This document shows, one piece after another, positions 1 to 8,967 of a DNA stretch of 64,000 bases. Below the pieces are notes generated by a model, which ran no database searches, was not told where the DNA came from, and saw nothing but the letters and a program-made list of their open reading frames with translations. The stretch's first letter is position 1, and every line of letters starts with the position of its first letter. This DNA is from Clostridium sp. AM49-4BH (GTDB lineage: Bacteria > Bacillota > Clostridia > Lachnospirales > Lachnospiraceae). The stretch spans positions 1 to 64,000 of the forward strand of contig NZ_QUFB01000014.1 of assembly GCF_003478335.1 (NCBI RefSeq), in the 5' to 3' direction. The translations under genes were made by a program, and so were the position numbers.

Positions 1-234
1 TACGTCACGTTACTTAATGTCTCTGAAATACGAGACATAAGTAACGACGAGCGCAAAGTCCCTTTCAAAAATGATGATTACCTTGCTTCCGGGACTTCGA
101 GTTTCCGAAGGGCATGTAAATCAATCATCAGAGACAACAAAATCCAGAAATCACAAAAAACGAAAATGCGGCAAGGCAATTACTATAGTTCTCTGCTGGC
201 AGAAATCGCTATGTTGTGGCTGCAAAATACTTAG
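1..234 (+). other. Open reading frame inside foldback repeat copy 1 (partial at 5' end)
   Basis: A frame open from the window edge to TAG at 232-234 (77 codons) reads through the centre of the palindrome. It matches the 63-codon frame at 35659-35850, with only one amino-acid change and one silent change before the two diverge. Here it runs further because the TAA that ends copy 2 is absent. There is no known homology or visible ribosome binding site. It may be only a by-product of the repeat. Confidence 0.2.
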
Positions 235-263
235 TATTCTGACATAATAAGCAATACGTGACA
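1..263. repeat. Dispersed foldback repeat, copy 1 (right part only; cut by the window edge)
   Basis: These bases align almost without gaps to 35740-36006, with near identity over the first ~110 bases. The copy starts at the window edge, just left of the centre of the palindrome seen complete at 35511-36006, so only its right arm is present. It keeps the central hairpin (arms about 9-23 and 32-45, one-base slip) and a right end at 240-263 that resembles the terminal inverted repeat of copy 2 with a few changes. It lies just downstream of the nifJ terminator. No transposase is seen, so it looks like a non-autonomous, MITE-like element (inference). Confidence 0.8.
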
Positions 264-311
264 GCATGATAATTTTTGATGTGCGAAATTTGAGATCATA
301 AATGTAAAATG

Positions 312-338
312 AAAAAGGCGCCTTCCGAAGAAGACGCC
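312..338 (-). terminator. Rho-independent terminator of nifJ
   Basis: On the minus strand a 9-bp stem (one G-T wobble) with a TTCG tetraloop is followed directly by five T. It starts 28 bases past the nifJ stop codon. Confidence 0.9.
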
Positions 339-366
339 CTCTTTATTTTATTTGGATGATTACAAA

Positions 367-3300
367 TTATTTGTATAATTCAACCAACTTCTGTAAGTGC
401 TCATAACGAGCCTTTGCAGCTTCCTCAGATTCCTTGAAGAGTCTGTCAGCACGCTCTGGGAATGGTTTGATCAGACGAGTATAACGAGCCTCGTTATTCA
501 GGAATGCCTGATAATCGTCGAAGTTTACACCCTTCTCAGATGTGAATGTGAACGGATTCTTGCCCTCAGCCTTATTGGAAGGATTGAAGGAGAAGAGATT
601 CCAGTAACCAGCTTTCACTGCTTTCTTCATCTCATCCTGGCAGTGGTTCATACCACCCTTAGCGATTCCGTGAAGCTCACATGGTGCATAACCGATGATC
701 AATGATGGTCCCGGATATGCCTCTGCCTCTGCAATTGCCTTAACAGCCTGTGCAGGGTTAGCACCAAGTGCGATCTGAGCAACATATACATAACCATAGC
801 TCATTGCGATCTCAGCAAGTGACTTCTTACCGATCTCTTTACCGGCTGCTGCAAACTGGCAAACCTCACCGATATTAGAAGCCTTAGAAGCCTGTCCACC
901 TGTATTAGAATACATCTCTGTATCGAATACCATAACGTTTACGTTTTCACCGGATGCTAATACATGGTCTAATCCACCGAAACCGATATCATATGCCCAT
1001 CCATCACCACCGAAGATCCATACGGACTTCTTACCGAGGTAATCTTTCTTAGCAAGTGCAGCCTTAGCGTTCTCGCATCCGGCAGCTGCTGCTTTCTCTA
1101 ACTCAGCAACCAAAGCATCTGTAGCTGCTACGTTAGCCTTTGTATCTTCTTTCGTCTCCATGAATGCATCGAATGCAGCTTTCAACTCTGCAGGTGCCTT
1201 ATCAGACTCTGCACAAGCCTTTACATTCTCGATAGCCTGATCACGTAAGTACTTCTGACCTACATACATACCAAGACCATGTTCTGCGTTGTCCTCGAAC
1301 AAGGAGTTAGACCAAGCCGGACCCTTCTTCGTATCCTTATTTACAGTATAAGGAGAAGTTGCTGCCGGGTTACCCCAGATAGAAGAACATCCTGTTGCAT
1401 TGGAGATGTACATCTGCTCACCAAAGAGCTGTGTGATCAATCTAGCATATGAAGTCTCTGCACAACCTGCACAGCTTCCTGAGAACTCAAGGAGTGGCTG
1501 GTTGAACTGGCTTCCCTTAGGTGTTGTGTCAGCGAATCCGCTGTCTTTCTTACCAACATTAGCTACTAAGTAGTCGAATACCGGCTGCTCAGCTGCCTGA
1601 GACTCCTGAGGTACCATCTTGATAGCGCCATCAGCTGCCTTAGGACATACTGTGATACACTCACCACATCCCATACAATCCAAAGGAGATACGCTCATTG
1701 TGAACTTATATTCTCCAGCCTTTGGCTTAGTATCGGAAAGTTTAATATTAGAAGGTGCTGCTTTCACCTCATCCTCGCTCAGCAAGAATGGACGGATCGT
1801 TGCATGAGAACATACAAATGCACAGTTGTTACACTGAATACATGTATCCGGATCCCATACTGGAACGGTTACTGCAGTACCACGTTTCTCATAAGCGGAA
1901 GCTCCTGTTACGAACTGACCATCTGCAATATCAGCAAATGCGGATACCGGAAGGCTGTCACCATCCATCTTGGAGATCGGCTCAAGAAGCTTGTTGACCA
2001 TATCAACAACCTCTTTACGTCCTGTCTTCTCCTTAGCTGGAGCATCTGGTGTAGGATTTTTCCAAGAATCCGGAACTTCTACTTTGTGTACAGCGTCAAC
2101 ACCGGCATCAATTGCCTTGTAGTTCATCTCTACGACAGCGTCACCCTTCTTAGAATAAGACTTCTTAGCTGCCTGCTTCATGAACTCAACAGCTTCATCG
2201 ATCGGCATAACGTCTGCTAATTTAAAGAATGCGGACTGTAAGATCGTGTTAGTACGTTTACCCATACCGATCTCGATTGCCTTATCGATCGCGTTGATCG
2301 TGTAAAGCTGAATGTTGTTATCAGCGATATATTTCTTAGCCTCTGCGTTCAAATGATGATCTAACTCTTCATCACTCCACTGGCAGTTGATCATGAATAC
2401 TCCGCCCGGCTTAACATCCTGTACCATCTTCATACCCTGTGTTACATATGCAGGATTGTGGCATGCTACGAAGTCAGCCTGGTTAATGTAGTATGGGCTC
2501 TTGATCGGGTTATCACCAAAACGTAAGTGAGAAATGGTAACACCACCGGTCTTCTTAGAGTCATACTGGAAGTATGCCTGAATGTACTTGTCTGTATGGT
2601 CACCAATGATCTTTGTAGAGTTCTTATTAGCACCTACTGTACCATCTCCACCAAGACCCCAGAACTTGCACTCTTTTGTACCAGGTGCGGATGTGATAGG
2701 AGCCGGCTTAACCTCTGGCAAGCTCAAGTTTGTTACATCATCGACAATACCGATTGTGAAACGAGCCTTAGGAGCATCCTTCTCCAACTCTTTGTATACT
2801 GCAAATACAGATGAAGGAGGAGTATCTTTAGAACCAAGACCGTAACGACCACCTGTTACCACGATATCATTTAATCCTGCCTCGCGAAGAGTAGTAACTA
2901 CATCGAGGTACAATGGCTCACCAAGAGAACCAGGCTCTTTCGTACGATCAAGTACAGCGATCTTCTTAGCAGTCTTAGGAATTACCTTAAGAATTGCCTC
3001 TGAAGACCATGGACGATACAAACGAACTTTGATCAAACCAACTTTCTCGCCCTTAGCTGTTAAGTAATCAATAACTTCCTCAGCTACGTCACAGATGGAT
3101 CCCATTGCGATAATAACACGGTCTGCATCTGCTGCACCATAGTAGTTGAACAGATCATAGTCTGTACCTAATTTTTCATTTACTTTCTTCATATACTTCT
3201 CAACAACTGCCGGAAGTTCATCATAAGCCTTGTTACAAGCCTCACGATGCTGGAAGAAAACATCACCGTTCTCGTGAGTACCACGAGCTGCCGGATGCTC

Positions 3301-3930
3301 TGGGTTCAATGCATGTGCACGGAACTCTTCAACTGCGTCCATAGGACACATATCTTTCAGATCTTCATAATCCCATTTCTCGATCTTCTGAATCTCATGG
3401 GATGTACGGAAACCATCAAAGAAGTTGATGAAAGGTACTTTACCCTCTAATGCAGCAAGATGTGCTACCGGGCTTAAGTCCATAACTTCCTGTGGATTTG
3501 TCTCTGCTAACATTGCGAAACCTGTCTGACGACAAGCATATACATCACTGTGATCACCGAAAATATTCAAAGAATGTGTAGATACGGTACGTGCAGATAC
3601 GTGGAATACACTAGGTAACTGCTCACCAGCGATTTTGTACATATTAGGGATCATAAGTAAAAGACCCTGAGATGCGGTAAATGTAGTTGTAAGTGCACCT
3701 GCTGCAAGGGAACCATGTACGGTACCTGCTGCACCTGCTTCAGACTCCATTTCTACCACTTTAACTGTGTTTCCAAAGATGTTCTTCTGTCCTGCTGCAG
3801 ACCACTGATCAACAGAATCTGCCATCGGGCTGGAAGGTGTGATAGGATAGATACCTGCTACTTCTGTGTAGGCATACGCCACGTGTGCTGCAGCGGTATT
3901 TCCATCCATAGACTGTTTTGCTCTAGCCAT
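367..3930 (-). CDS. nifJ: Pyruvate:ferredoxin (flavodoxin) oxidoreductase
   Basis: This 1187-residue single-chain enzyme converts pyruvate and CoA to acetyl-CoA and CO2 and passes electrons to ferredoxin or flavodoxin; it is a core step of clostridial fermentation. The N-terminal domain has the YPITPSSPMAD motif (~28-38). Two 4Fe-4S cysteine sets follow (CIQCNNCAFVC ~695, CMGCGECITVCP ~750), then the GSCAGCAETSY cluster segment (~815) and the thiamine-diphosphate part (GGDGWAYDIGFGGLDH ~975, DTEMYSNTGGQASK ~1000). Length and domain order are normal for the family. The start has a good AAGGAGG ribosome site. It is monocistronic, with its own promoter and terminator. Confidence 0.97.
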   Translation of the reverse strand: MARAKQSMDGNTAAAHVAYAYTEVAGIYPITPSSPMADSVDQWSAAGQKNIFGNTVKVVEMESEAGAAGTVHGSLAAGALTTTFTASQGLLLMIPNMYKIAGEQLPSVFHVSARTVSTHSLNIFGDHSDVYACRQTGFAMLAETNPQEVMDLSPVAHLAALEGKVPFINFFDGFRTSHEIQKIEKWDYEDLKDMCPMDAVEEFRAHALNPEHPAARGTHENGDVFFQHREACNKAYDELPAVVEKYMKKVNEKLGTDYDLFNYYGAADADRVIIAMGSICDVAEEVIDYLTAKGEKVGLIKVRLYRPWSSEAILKVIPKTAKKIAVLDRTKEPGSLGEPLYLDVVTTLREAGLNDIVVTGGRYGLGSKDTPPSSVFAVYKELEKDAPKARFTIGIVDDVTNLSLPEVKPAPITSAPGTKECKFWGLGGDGTVGANKNSTKIIGDHTDKYIQAYFQYDSKKTGGVTISHLRFGDNPIKSPYYINQADFVACHNPAYVTQGMKMVQDVKPGGVFMINCQWSDEELDHHLNAEAKKYIADNNIQLYTINAIDKAIEIGMGKRTNTILQSAFFKLADVMPIDEAVEFMKQAAKKSYSKKGDAVVEMNYKAIDAGVDAVHKVEVPDSWKNPTPDAPAKEKTGRKEVVDMVNKLLEPISKMDGDSLPVSAFADIADGQFVTGASAYEKRGTAVTVPVWDPDTCIQCNNCAFVCSHATIRPFLLSEDEVKAAPSNIKLSDTKPKAGEYKFTMSVSPLDCMGCGECITVCPKAADGAIKMVPQESQAAEQPVFDYLVANVGKKDSGFADTTPKGSQFNQPLLEFSGSCAGCAETSYARLITQLFGEQMYISNATGCSSIWGNPAATSPYTVNKDTKKGPAWSNSLFEDNAEHGLGMYVGQKYLRDQAIENVKACAESDKAPAELKAAFDAFMETKEDTKANVAATDALVAELEKAAAAGCENAKAALAKKDYLGKKSVWIFGGDGWAYDIGFGGLDHVLASGENVNVMVFDTEMYSNTGGQASKASNIGEVCQFAAAGKEIGKKSLAEIAMSYGYVYVAQIALGANPAQAVKAIAEAEAYPGPSLIIGYAPCELHGIAKGGMNHCQDEMKKAVKAGYWNLFSFNPSNKAEGKNPFTFTSEKGVNFDDYQAFLNNEARYTRLIKPFPERADRLFKESEEAAKARYEHLQKLVELYK

Positions 3931-3969
3931 TTTTGAATTATCCTCCTTAATTTATGAATTCTGTGAGAT

Positions 3970-3998
3970 ATTTTATCACTAAGCATCCAAAAAGTAAA
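3970..3998 (-). promoter_or_regulatory. Candidate sigma-A promoter of nifJ
   Basis: On the minus strand TTTACT (-35), a 17-base spacer and TAAAAT (-10) lie ~40 bases before the nifJ start codon. The match is partial and there is no experimental support. The rest of the 414-base nifJ-aroF gap is AT-rich, with no gene seen. Confidence 0.45.
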
Positions 3999-4206
3999 GA
4001 ATTTCAATGTAGATTTTGTCGAATTTACACGCTTTTTACGATAAAAGATCGATATAAATAAGTATATTTTCTCATTTGAACCGCTATTTGATCATTTTTC
4101 TCAATAAAATTTTATTTCTTACCATTTATGTAGGAAATAGCCTGTAAAATGGCGGAAAGACGAGCAAATCTTGTCATTTTCAACCACGAAACCCGCAAAT
4201 TTTCAA

Positions 4207-4235
4207 TTGACGATTTACACGACTTATTTTAGAAT
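4207..4235 (+). promoter_or_regulatory. Sigma-A promoter of the DAHP synthase gene
   Basis: TTGACG, a 17-base spacer and TAGAAT point to the gene starting at 4345, which implies a ~100-base leader. Confidence 0.7.
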
Positions 4236-4257
4236 AAGAAATTGTGTGACTATGAAT

Positions 4258-4286
4258 GGCAGATTTGACAAACTATTTGTCCTGCC
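4258..4286 (+). other. Leader hairpin upstream of DAHP synthase
   Basis: GGCAG/CTGCC arms enclose GACAAA/TTTGTC arms around a CTA loop, with a four-base bulge on one side. No T-run follows, and I find no T-box or trp-leader peptide. A second weak pairing (GCTTTG/CAAAGC, ~4309-4330) ends just before the ribosome binding site. Function unknown. Confidence 0.3.
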
Positions 4287-4344
4287 AAAAACAACAAAAT
4301 AAAATACGCTTTGCAGCAAATGTCAAAGCAGAAGGAGGAAAAAT

Positions 4345-5373
4345 ATGGGAAAAACCTATGTAAAAAAAGTGATGTCACCGGAGCAGCTATTAAGCGAATA
4401 TCCACTTCCGGAAGCCCACAAACAGTTAAAAGCACAAAGAGATGAGGAGATTAAGAAAGTCTTTACCGGTGAGTCTGACAAATTTTTAGTAATCATTGGT
4501 CCTTGTTCTGCTGACAACGAAGATTCTGTATGTGATTATATTGGCCGTTTGGCAAAGGTTCAGGATAAAGTTAAGGATAAGATCCTTATCATTCCAAGAA
4601 TCTATACCAACAAGCCTCGTACTACCGGGGAGGGTTATAAAGGAATCGTTCATCAGCCGGATCCGGAAAAAGCACCCGATCTTGCTGAAGGTCTGATCGC
4701 TATGCGCAAGATGCATCTTCGCTCTATCGCTGAAACTCATTTATTTGCAGCAGATGAGATGCTCTATCCTGAAAACTGGCCATATCTTTCTGATATCTTA
4801 TCTTATGTTGCCATTGGTGCACGTTCTGTAGAGAATCAGCAGCATCGTCTGACCGCCAGCGGTATTGATATTCCTTGTGGCATGAAGAATCCAACCAGTG
4901 GTACTTACAGCATTATGCTTAACTCTTGTATCGCTGCTCAGGGAAGTCATACATTTATGTATCGCGGATGGGAAGTTAAGACAGATGGCAATCCGTATGC
5001 ACATACTATTTTGCGCGGTGCCGTTAATAAACACGATCAGAGCAAGCCTAATTATCATTATGAAGATATGATCCGTCTGGCAGAAATGTACAGTAAACTT
5101 AACCTAATGAATCCGGCCTGCATCGTTGATGCTAACCATTCAAATTCTAATAAGTGCTACTATGAGCAGCCAAGGATCGTTTATGAAGTATTACACAACC
5201 GTAATGTTTCAGATGAGATCAAGAAATTAGTCAAAGGTGTTATGATCGAAAGCTATATTGAACCGGGCAACCAGAAGATCGGTGATGGTGTTTATGGCAA
5301 ATCTATCACAGATCCTTGCCTTGGATGGGATGAAAGTGAAAAGCTGATCTATAATATTGCTGACCGCTTATAA
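4345..5373 (+). CDS. aroF: 3-deoxy-7-phosphoheptulonate (DAHP) synthase, class I
   Basis: Condenses phosphoenolpyruvate and erythrose-4-phosphate in the first step of the shikimate pathway. The 342-residue length fits the AroF/G/H type. Visible motifs are IIGPCSADNED (~50), the PRIYTNKPRTTGEGYKG segment (~85-101) and DANHSNSNK (~255-263), which carry substrate- and metal-binding residues of this family. No extra ACT or chorismate mutase domain is attached, so feedback control, if any, lies in the catalytic domain. The start follows AGAAGGAGG with good spacing. Which of AroF, AroG or AroH it resembles most cannot be told here. It is a single gene between its own promoter and a strong terminator. 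Confidence 0.93.
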   Translation: MGKTYVKKVMSPEQLLSEYPLPEAHKQLKAQRDEEIKKVFTGESDKFLVIIGPCSADNEDSVCDYIGRLAKVQDKVKDKILIIPRIYTNKPRTTGEGYKGIVHQPDPEKAPDLAEGLIAMRKMHLRSIAETHLFAADEMLYPENWPYLSDILSYVAIGARSVENQQHRLTASGIDIPCGMKNPTSGTYSIMLNSCIAAQGSHTFMYRGWEVKTDGNPYAHTILRGAVNKHDQSKPNYHYEDMIRLAEMYSKLNLMNPACIVDANHSNSNKCYYEQPRIVYEVLHNRNVSDEIKKLVKGVMIESYIEPGNQKIGDGVYGKSITDPCLGWDESEKLIYNIADRL

Positions 5374-5400
5374 TATTTATCATAATATATGATTTCTTTC

Positions 5401-5442
5401 AAGAACTGCCACTCTGACAAAAACGTTAGAGTGGCAGTTCTT
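5401..5442. terminator. Bidirectional terminator between DAHP synthase and the convergent gene
   Basis: Perfect 15-bp stem (AAGAACTGCCACTCT and its complement) with a 12-base loop, followed on the plus strand by TTGTATTTTT. It overlaps the last codons of the convergent minus-strand gene. Confidence 0.9.
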
Positions 5443-6412
5443 GTATTTTTCCTGTGCCGTGTGCAAATAAATACAACTCATTGGCACGTATCTGTCCAAG
5501 CACCGGCGTCTCATATTGTTCACTGTGCCACACTTCCTTAAACCCTATCGCGGCATTATAATTCAATAAAACATACCGATACGTCGATTTTTCCGGATTC
5601 CACACACATAATCCAATATAACCGCGTCGGTTATCCACGATCACATTTTCCTGCGGTCGATTTTGAGGATATATTTTGGACTGCTGCTTTCCGGTATCTG
5701 ATCGCATGCACAAAGTCACTTCTTTCCCAAAGTCTATATTCACCTGCAAATTTAAATCTCTATCATAAGGAACTAATGTATGATCTGATCCTTGAACTTG
5801 TTGATACCATTTATTTTTTTGCAATGCTTTATCTCCATTGACGGTATCCTCTTTCGTCTTTGGCGAATTCTTTGGCTCTTTAAGCTGCCACCGGGCAGCG
5901 TATAACCGATATCTTGTCCTGCATCCCAAATATAGACTTACGGCAGACGGCTTGTCCTTTTGTTTAGTCACAACCCACAGATATTCTCCCGACAGGTTGG
6001 TTCCCACCAAACTGCCTTGCTGCTCATAGGTTTGCTCTTCCACAGGTTTCTGCGGATCCGATACCTCGTAAACCGTTGTCTGTATCTGCTTTTTCTCATG
6101 AATATCTTGTATAATATACACTCGCGCGCCATACTTCCAAAAAATCGTCGGATGTGAGAATTGCTTTTCATATACTTTTTCAACACCATTGCTATCGGTG
6201 CGGTAAATACCGAATAATGCACCTCCCGACGTATCCTGCTGCACAATATAGCTATAATCCCCCTCGGATTCTGCTTTATCTGCAAACACAAAAGAGGCTT
6301 CTGACACTTGGTCCGGTTTACCCGCCTGGTTCTTTCTTGAAAATGTGATCATAAAACAGACAGCAGTCACTAGGACTGCTGCCATAATAATAATGTATTT
6401 GATTCGTTTCAT
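5426..6412 (-). CDS. Membrane-anchored extracytoplasmic protein of unknown function
   Basis: I do not recognise this 328-residue protein. It has a positively charged N-terminus and one hydrophobic segment (~5-25), then a long polar, aromatic-rich region with no further membrane span, so it is probably an anchored outer-face protein. Strand-like stretches with regular W, Y and V residues suggest a beta-rich, possibly propeller-like fold (inference). Its ATG directly follows the TAA of the upstream aminotransferase (TAAATG), so translation is likely coupled. The end overlaps the shared terminator. Confidence 0.7.
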   Translation of the reverse strand: MKRIKYIIIMAAVLVTAVCFMITFSRKNQAGKPDQVSEASFVFADKAESEGDYSYIVQQDTSGGALFGIYRTDSNGVEKVYEKQFSHPTIFWKYGARVYIIQDIHEKKQIQTTVYEVSDPQKPVEEQTYEQQGSLVGTNLSGEYLWVVTKQKDKPSAVSLYLGCRTRYRLYAARWQLKEPKNSPKTKEDTVNGDKALQKNKWYQQVQGSDHTLVPYDRDLNLQVNIDFGKEVTLCMRSDTGKQQSKIYPQNRPQENVIVDNRRGYIGLCVWNPEKSTYRYVLLNYNAAIGFKEVWHSEQYETPVLGQIRANELYLFAHGTGKIQELPL

Positions 6413-7612
6413 TTATTCCAAACCTTTTAAGAAACTTTCGATACGATCCAGGCCCTTTTCGATCTGCTCAATAGAGATTGCATAGGACAAGCGCAAATGA
6501 TCGTCAAAACCAAAGTCAGCGCATGGTACAACTGCGGTGTTATACTCATTGATCAAAATCTCTGCCATGCGTGCTACCGTACCGACTTTCTCACCCTTGT
6601 AAGACTTATCTAATACTTCACCGGCATCAACAAATACATAAAATGCACCCATTGGCTCGATGCAGCTGACAAGCGGCATCTTCTGGATTCTCTCATACAT
6701 GTATTTGCGTCTCTTATCAAATTCATCATGCATTGCTGCAACAGAGTCCTGTGGGCCGTTTAATGCTTCTACGGTTGCTTTCTGTGCAATGGAGTTTGGA
6801 TTAGAAGTCTGATGACTCTGTACACTACCCATCATCTTCGCAATTTCTTTGGAAGATCCGGTATAACCGATTCTCCAGCCAGTCATCGCATAGCTCTTTG
6901 CCACACCACTGCAAGTGATTGTTCTGTCATAAATATCTTTGCCAAGAGATGCAATGCTGACATGCTTCTGCTCGCCATAAACGAGATTCTCATACATCTC
7001 ATCAGCAACTACATAGAAATCGTTTGCAACAACAACTTCTGCAATTGCACGAAGCTCTTCCTCTGTATACAACATACCGGTTGGGTTATTTGGTGTATTT
7101 AATACAAGAGCTTTGGTCTTGTCTGTGATCGCAGCCTTAAGATCATCTACGGTCAACTTGTAGTTCTGCTCCTTGGTTGTTTTTACAATAACCGGAACAC
7201 CTCCTGCAAGCTTTACGATCTCCGGATAGCTCAACCAGAACGGAGCCGGAATGATCACTTCATCGCCCGGATTGATCAATGCTGTAAATATATTTGTCAA
7301 AGAATGCTTGCCACCATTACTGATCACAATCTGATCCGGTGCATAGTCCAGATTGTTAAAGCTCTTGAATTTCTTAGAAATTGCCTCTTTCAACTCATTT
7401 GTTCCAGAAGCAGGCGTATACTTCGTAAAGCCACTCTTAATCGCATCAATAGCAGCATTGCAGATATTTTCCGGTGTATTAAAATCCGGTTCACCTGCAC
7501 CAAATCCTACTACATCTTTGCCCTGTGCCTTTAATTCCTTTGCCTTAGCAGTGATTGCCAACGTGGATGACGGCTTAACTGCTGCTGCTTTCTTTGATAA
7601 TTCTAATGACAT
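6413..7612 (-). CDS. Pyridoxal-phosphate aspartate-type aminotransferase (class I/II)
   Basis: 399 residues of the Bacillus/Thermus aspartate aminotransferase group, which moves an amino group between aspartate and 2-oxoglutarate. Motifs include GAGEPDFNTPENI near the N-terminus, NTPNNPTG (cofactor region) and SGVAKSYAMTGWRIGY, where the lysine would form the Schiff base. I place the start at 7612 (MSLELSKK), because an AAAGGAG site sits just upstream; a longer frame to 7717 would run over the promoter. A strong promoter with two palindromes lies upstream. Substrate (aspartate, or aromatic or other amino acids) cannot be fixed from sequence. Confidence 0.9.
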   Translation of the reverse strand: MSLELSKKAAAVKPSSTLAITAKAKELKAQGKDVVGFGAGEPDFNTPENICNAAIDAIKSGFTKYTPASGTNELKEAISKKFKSFNNLDYAPDQIVISNGGKHSLTNIFTALINPGDEVIIPAPFWLSYPEIVKLAGGVPVIVKTTKEQNYKLTVDDLKAAITDKTKALVLNTPNNPTGMLYTEEELRAIAEVVVANDFYVVADEMYENLVYGEQKHVSIASLGKDIYDRTITCSGVAKSYAMTGWRIGYTGSSKEIAKMMGSVQSHQTSNPNSIAQKATVEALNGPQDSVAAMHDEFDKRRKYMYERIQKMPLVSCIEPMGAFYVFVDAGEVLDKSYKGEKVGTVARMAEILINEYNTAVVPCADFGFDDHLRLSYAISIEQIEKGLDRIESFLKGLE

Positions 7613-7688
7613 AGTCATTCTCCTTTCATTGATTCCCATTACTCTTTTGGTGAGATCTTGTCGAATCCGCACAAGCTCGCCTCGGCAC

Positions 7689-7717
7689 ATCATATCACAA
7701 AAGTATACTTGCGTCAA
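7689..7717 (-). promoter_or_regulatory. Sigma-A promoter of the aminotransferase gene with a palindrome in its spacer
   Basis: On the minus strand TTGACG, exactly 17 bases and TATGAT. The perfect palindrome AAGTATACTT (7701-7710) lies within the spacer, where a bound regulator would block RNA polymerase. Confidence 0.75.
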
Positions 7718-7722
7718 TGTAT

Positions 7723-7736
7723 AATTGTATACAATT
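7723..7736. promoter_or_regulatory. Putative operator: perfect 14-bp palindrome
   Basis: AATTGTATACAATT is fully self-complementary and lies just upstream of the -35 box. Its centre is 24 bp from that of the spacer palindrome, about two helical turns. The overlapping sequence TGTATAATTGTATAC recurs upstream of gdhA (36492-36506). The regulator is unknown. Confidence 0.5.
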
Positions 7737-7772
7737 GTTCAATCCGGATCATTCTGCATCTCTCATGCATTT

Positions 7773-8882
7773 TTACTGACCAACCGTAATATTGGCACCC
7801 TCTTCTTTTTCCCCCTTGGTTGCGAGTGTACTACCATAAATAAACTTCTGCATTTTATTGACACTCTTAGACAACGGATCCGGCAAAATGATCGACATCT
7901 TTCTGGCACGAGTGATCTTATACCCGCCCTCCACAGGAACATTGAGCGTATAGATCTTTTTGTTCTGATCCCGCACCTGTACTGCCATCGCAATATAGTT
8001 GACCAGATCTTCTTTTTTGATATTGGTCGTAAGCATCGGCAGGATCTTCGGTATCATAGCAACCAGTTCCAGTGTTGACTTGTCGATCACACGTTTATAA
8101 AGTGCTGTCATGACCGTACGATGCCGAAGTGTTCTTGCAAAATCACCGCATTCTCCATCACGCATAACATAACGCACACGTGCAAAACCAAGGGCTTGAT
8201 TCCCGTTCATATGATTTTTACCAACCGTCAACGTATGGTTAGATGTGTCTGATATATAATTTGTACTGTTTAAGTATTTGACCTCTTGTTCGTCCAGCGT
8301 AATATCAATGCCACCAACAGCATCCACAATTTTTTGAAATGAATCAAAATTAACCAATACGTAACCATCTACAGCAATACCAAAATTTTTCTTGATCGTT
8401 TTGATCAAAGTTTTCATACCACCATTATGGTACGCCGCATTGATCTTATTGTCCGAAAATCCCGGTATCTGCACATACGAATCACGCATAATAGAAGTTA
8501 GCTTAAGCTGATTGTCCTTTTGATTGATCGTAGCGATCATAATACTATCTGTGCGACCTCTTCCACCACCAATACTCTCTTCACCACACAACAAAATATT
8601 GATAACATCTTTGTTGGTAGAGACGCTCTCTGCACTATCTAAATGAATACTATTCGGATCCAACTCTTCCAAATTACCGGTATTTTCATCGGTATCAAAA
8701 TATTCCTTTGCAGCCGGGGTATCATTATCTTCTAATCCCTTGATATTCATTTGATGGTAATAATACGTAAATACGCCATATGCGATCCCTCCAAGCAAAA
8801 TAACAGCGATCAGAATACCGATCAATATTTTGGACCATAAGGGCAGTCTTTTTTTATCTGCCGATTTTATTTTATTATTCAC
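7773..8882 (-). CDS. LytR-CpsA-Psr (LCP) family cell-wall ligase
   Basis: Proteins of this family attach wall teichoic acid or other glycopolymers to peptidoglycan on the outer face of the membrane. The sequence shows a short basic cytoplasmic N-terminus, one membrane span (~15-40) and a complete LCP domain (~95-270) with GRGRTDSIMIA, the conserved SIMRDSYVQIPG arginine region, DKINAAYHNGG and VDAVGGIDITL. I choose GTG at 8882, because GGAGG lies six bases upstream; the longer TTG frame (to 8906) would swallow this site. A hairpin ends just before the ribosome site. Polymer substrate unknown. Confidence 0.9.
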   Translation of the reverse strand: MNNKIKSADKKRLPLWSKILIGILIAVILLGGIAYGVFTYYYHQMNIKGLEDNDTPAAKEYFDTDENTGNLEELDPNSIHLDSAESVSTNKDVINILLCGEESIGGGRGRTDSIMIATINQKDNQLKLTSIMRDSYVQIPGFSDNKINAAYHNGGMKTLIKTIKKNFGIAVDGYVLVNFDSFQKIVDAVGGIDITLDEQEVKYLNSTNYISDTSNHTLTVGKNHMNGNQALGFARVRYVMRDGECGDFARTLRHRTVMTALYKRVIDKSTLELVAMIPKILPMLTTNIKKEDLVNYIAMAVQVRDQNKKIYTLNVPVEGGYKITRARKMSIILPDPLSKSVNKMQKFIYGSTLATKGEKEEGANITVGQ

Positions 8883-8895
8883 TCTAATCCTCCAT

Positions 8896-8942
8896 GTGCC
8901 TGACAATCCCTAAATCCGGGATCATCAGGCACAATTCATACA
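8896..8942 (-). other. Hairpin between the UPF0210 gene and the LCP gene
   Basis: 8-bp outer arms (GTGCCTGA/TCAGGCAC) enclose ATCCC/GGGAT. No T-run follows on the minus strand; the ribosome site of the LCP gene comes almost at once. It could act as a weak terminator, processing site or translation modulator. Confidence 0.4.
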
Positions 8943-8967
8943 CATGATTCTTTTTGTCACTTACCGC

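Noticed and set aside
4236..4344. T-box or trp-type attenuator in the aroF leader
   Set aside because: No specifier loop, no T-box core sequence, no leader peptide with Trp/Tyr/Phe codons and no terminator T-run were found.
3931..4344. Small gene or RNA in the nifJ-aroF gap
   Set aside because: Only divergent promoters, a leader hairpin and AT-rich sequence are seen.
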